Positions 22,385 to 24,097 of a stretch of 24,097 nucleotides of DNA are shown here, in pieces. The stretch covers positions 1 to 24,097 of the forward strand of contig JAEDNK010000010.1 in assembly GCA_016302545.1 (NCBI GenBank), written 5' to 3'. The stretch comes from Bacillota bacterium. GTDB lineage: Bacteria; Bacillota; Clostridia; Peptostreptococcales; Anaerovoracaceae. The notes beneath the pieces were generated by a model, which saw nothing but the letters and a program-made list of their open reading frames with translations, ran no database searches and was not told the origin of the DNA. Position 1 is the first letter of the stretch, and every line of letters begins with the position of its first letter. The position numbers and the translations under genes are program-made.

Positions 22385-23860
22385 ATGATAAATAAATCGA
22401 TATATGAAGAAATAGGAGTAAGGTCCGGAGGAGACATTTACATCGGAGTTGTAGGGCCTGTAAGGACAGGTAAATCCACATTTATAAGACGATTTATGGA
22501 TATTATGGTACTCCCGACTATAACGGACAGGTATGAAAAAACACGAGTAACCGATGAACTGCCCCAGAGCGGAGAGGGCAGAACCATTACCACAACAGAG
22601 CCTAAATTTATTCCTCCCGACTCGGTTCTTGTATCCACTCAAAGCGGGGCTAATCTAAAGGTAAGACTTGTGGATTGTGTAGGCTATATGATACCGGGGG
22701 TTTTAGGCGACAGAGAGGAGGGAAAGGAAAGAATGGTTTCCACTCCTTGGCAGGAGGAAAAGATTCCTTTTTCCAAAGCCGCCGAAATAGGAACTGAAAA
22801 GGTCATAAACGAACATTCGGTTGTTGGAATTGTGGTTACCGCTGACGGTTCCTTCGGAGAACTGCCGAGAAAAAACTTTGTTGAAGCGGAGGAAAAGACC
22901 GTAGAACAGCTTAAAGCTCTGGGAAAGCCTTTTGTCATAGTACTCAACTCAGCTTCCCCCGAAAATACCAAGTGCAGAGAAACGGCAGAGGGCATGGAGG
23001 CAAAATACGGCGTGCCCGTAGTTCCCCTTAACTGTCAGAAAATGAATGAATCGGATTTTGACCGGCTTTTCGGGCATCTGATAAATCAGTTCCCTTGCTG
23101 TCAGATCGACTTCATGCTGCCGGGATACCTTGACGCACTTTCAGCTACTCACTGGATTAAATCTACCATAATAGAGAGCGTAAAAAATTGGATGAACGTA
23201 TTTTGCACTATGGGAGAGGCCATGGAAAGCTGCCCGATTATTGCGGATGGCAGGATAATAAAGGAGCTCAGAGTTGTTAAAGCAGACATGGGCCGCGGCA
23301 TACTTACCCTGGAGCCTAAGCTGGACGACAGCCTGTATTACAAGGTTATAGAGGAACTCATGGGCGCGCAGGTATCCAACGACAGCCAGCTTTTCATGCT
23401 TTTGAAAGAATATTCCCAGGCAAAGGTGGCATACGACAGCATTAAAAATGCACTGGAGGATGCGTGGCGAATAGATTACGGTATTGTAGCGCCTAAGCTG
23501 TCCGAGATGGTTCTGGAAAAGCCGGAGGTATTCAAGCAGGGCAGCAAGTATGGCGTGAGAATGAAGGCTAAGGCGCCGTGTTTGCACATAATAAGAACCG
23601 ACATTACCACAGAGGTTTCACCGGTGGTAGGTACGGAAAGTCAGTCCGTAGATCTGGCTAATCTTCTCACAGAGCAGTTTGGAAGCGAGGAGGATATCTG
23701 GGAAACCAATCTTTTCGGAAAAACCTTGAGAGAGATGGTTACGGAACAGATGGAAAACAAGGTAAACAATGTTCCTGAAGTCCTTCGCGGCAAAGTTCAG
23801 CGTTCGCTTCAGAAAATAAGCGATGAAGGCAAGGATTATTTTATCTGCATAATCCTTTAG
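22385..23860 (+). CDS. spoIVA: Stage IV sporulation protein A (spore coat morphogenetic ATPase)
   Basis: SpoIVA polymerises on the forespore surface by ATP hydrolysis and forms the base layer of the spore coat. It is made in the mother cell and anchored by SpoVM. The 491 residues match the length of the Bacillus protein (492). Walker A is GPVRTGKST (24-32), from the TRAFAC GTPase-like fold, followed by the conserved DELPQSGEGRTITTTEPKFIPP, a LVDCVGYMIPGVLG switch region and VVTADGSFGELPR. The middle and C-terminal domains end in DYFICIIL. The ATG at 22385 has GGAGG at 22373-22377 inside a hairpin arm. Location after gpsA is partly conserved in Firmicutes, though here miaB and a transporter intervene. 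Its presence implies a spore-forming lineage. Confidence 0.97.
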   Translation: MINKSIYEEIGVRSGGDIYIGVVGPVRTGKSTFIRRFMDIMVLPTITDRYEKTRVTDELPQSGEGRTITTTEPKFIPPDSVLVSTQSGANLKVRLVDCVGYMIPGVLGDREEGKERMVSTPWQEEKIPFSKAAEIGTEKVINEHSVVGIVVTADGSFGELPRKNFVEAEEKTVEQLKALGKPFVIVLNSASPENTKCRETAEGMEAKYGVPVVPLNCQKMNESDFDRLFGHLINQFPCCQIDFMLPGYLDALSATHWIKSTIIESVKNWMNVFCTMGEAMESCPIIADGRIIKELRVVKADMGRGILTLEPKLDDSLYYKVIEELMGAQVSNDSQLFMLLKEYSQAKVAYDSIKNALEDAWRIDYGIVAPKLSEMVLEKPEVFKQGSKYGVRMKAKAPCLHIIRTDITTEVSPVVGTESQSVDLANLLTEQFGSEEDIWETNLFGKTLREMVTEQMENKVNNVPEVLRGKVQRSLQKISDEGKDYFICIIL

Positions 23861-23880
23861 AATGAGTGCAAAATATCCCT

Positions 23881-24097
23881 ATGGAAAAGATTAGGGAAAA
23901 GAAAAATACAATTCTGGTATGTGTGATAACATCCTTTATAACGACCTTTATGGGAAGCGCGCTGAACCTTTCCATTCCGTCTCTGGAAGAAGAATTTAAG
24001 GTCGGCGCGCAGACCGTAGGCTGGGTAGTTACAATTTACATGCTGACCTGCTCCGCCTTGGCTGTACCTTTCGGAAGGCTTGCGGACAGAGTGGAAA
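23881..24097 (+). CDS. MFS transporter, N-terminal part (continues past window)
   Basis: The frame is open from ATG 23881 to the right edge, giving 72 residues. A first helix (about TILVCVITSFITTFMGSALNLSIPSL) with an acidic EEEFKV is followed by VGWVVTIYMLTCSALAVPFGRLADRVE. This is the end of helix 2 and the start of the MFS loop motif (G-x-L-a-D-r), and the helix 1 pattern resembles the DHA2 drug:H+ antiporter group. Substrate cannot be judged. Neither this ATG nor the in-frame GTG at 23866 has a clear ribosome site, so the start is uncertain. It follows spoIVA by 20 bases in the same direction. Confidence 0.8.
   Translation, partial: MEKIREKKNTILVCVITSFITTFMGSALNLSIPSLEEEFKVGAQTVGWVVTIYMLTCSALAVPFGRLADRVE

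Noticed and set aside
23862..23894. Small ATG frame right after spoIVA
   Set aside because: Only ten codons before a stop and out of frame with the MFS gene; no support as a gene.

Overview
The window is a chromosomal segment from a low-to-mid GC Gram-positive anaerobe of the class Clostridia (Firmicutes). Four things point there: a T-box leader in front of valS, the gene run plsX-rnc-smc-ftsY and der-plsY-gpsA, the sporulation gene spoIVA, and strong purine-rich ribosome binding sites (GGAGG type) with sigma-A promoters of 17 bp spacing. Genus cannot be fixed from the sequence alone. Almost everything is core genome; I see no insertion sequence, prophage, CRISPR array or toxin cassette.

Layout. 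Positions 1-124 hold the tail of an unrecognised gene. Next come a promoter and a valine T-box riboswitch (146-416) controlling valS, followed closely by folC, a GNAT acetyltransferase and a two-subunit ThrE/YjjPB-type exporter, closed by a hairpin terminator at 6155-6188. A tandem OB-fold single-strand DNA-binding protein (6253-6855) and glyA (6948-8195) follow. glyA converges on a minus-strand tRNA-Ala(GGC), with one stem-loop serving both strands. Upstream of the tRNA on the minus strand is a secreted two-FN3 plus PepSY protein (8389-9306). It is divergent from an Rrf2-family regulator (9464-9856).

From 9990 to 20482 runs one nearly gap-free plus-strand array without an internal terminator: plsX, rnc, smc, ftsY, der, plsY, gpsA, miaB. 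It combines phospholipid synthesis (plsX, plsY, gpsA give acyl-phosphate, acyl transfer and glycerol-3-phosphate) with RNA processing, chromosome condensation, protein targeting, ribosome assembly and tRNA modification. Several genes overlap by 8 bases or abut, which suggests translational coupling. A Na/phosphate cotransporter (20523-22316), spoIVA (22385-23860) and the start of an MFS transporter complete the window.

The most unusual structure lies between the phosphate transporter and spoIVA. A 12-bp stem with a 29-nt loop looks like a terminator, but its 3' arm is also the Shine-Dalgarno sequence of spoIVA. A candidate sigma-E promoter straddles the 5' arm. Mother-cell transcripts would therefore start inside the loop and lack the anti-Shine-Dalgarno arm, while read-through transcripts would terminate or be translationally blocked. 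Secondary oddities are a six-cysteine insertion in ValRS, a seven-residue insertion in an active-site region of SHMT, a terminator arm reused as the plsX -35 box, and absence of acpP between plsX and rnc.
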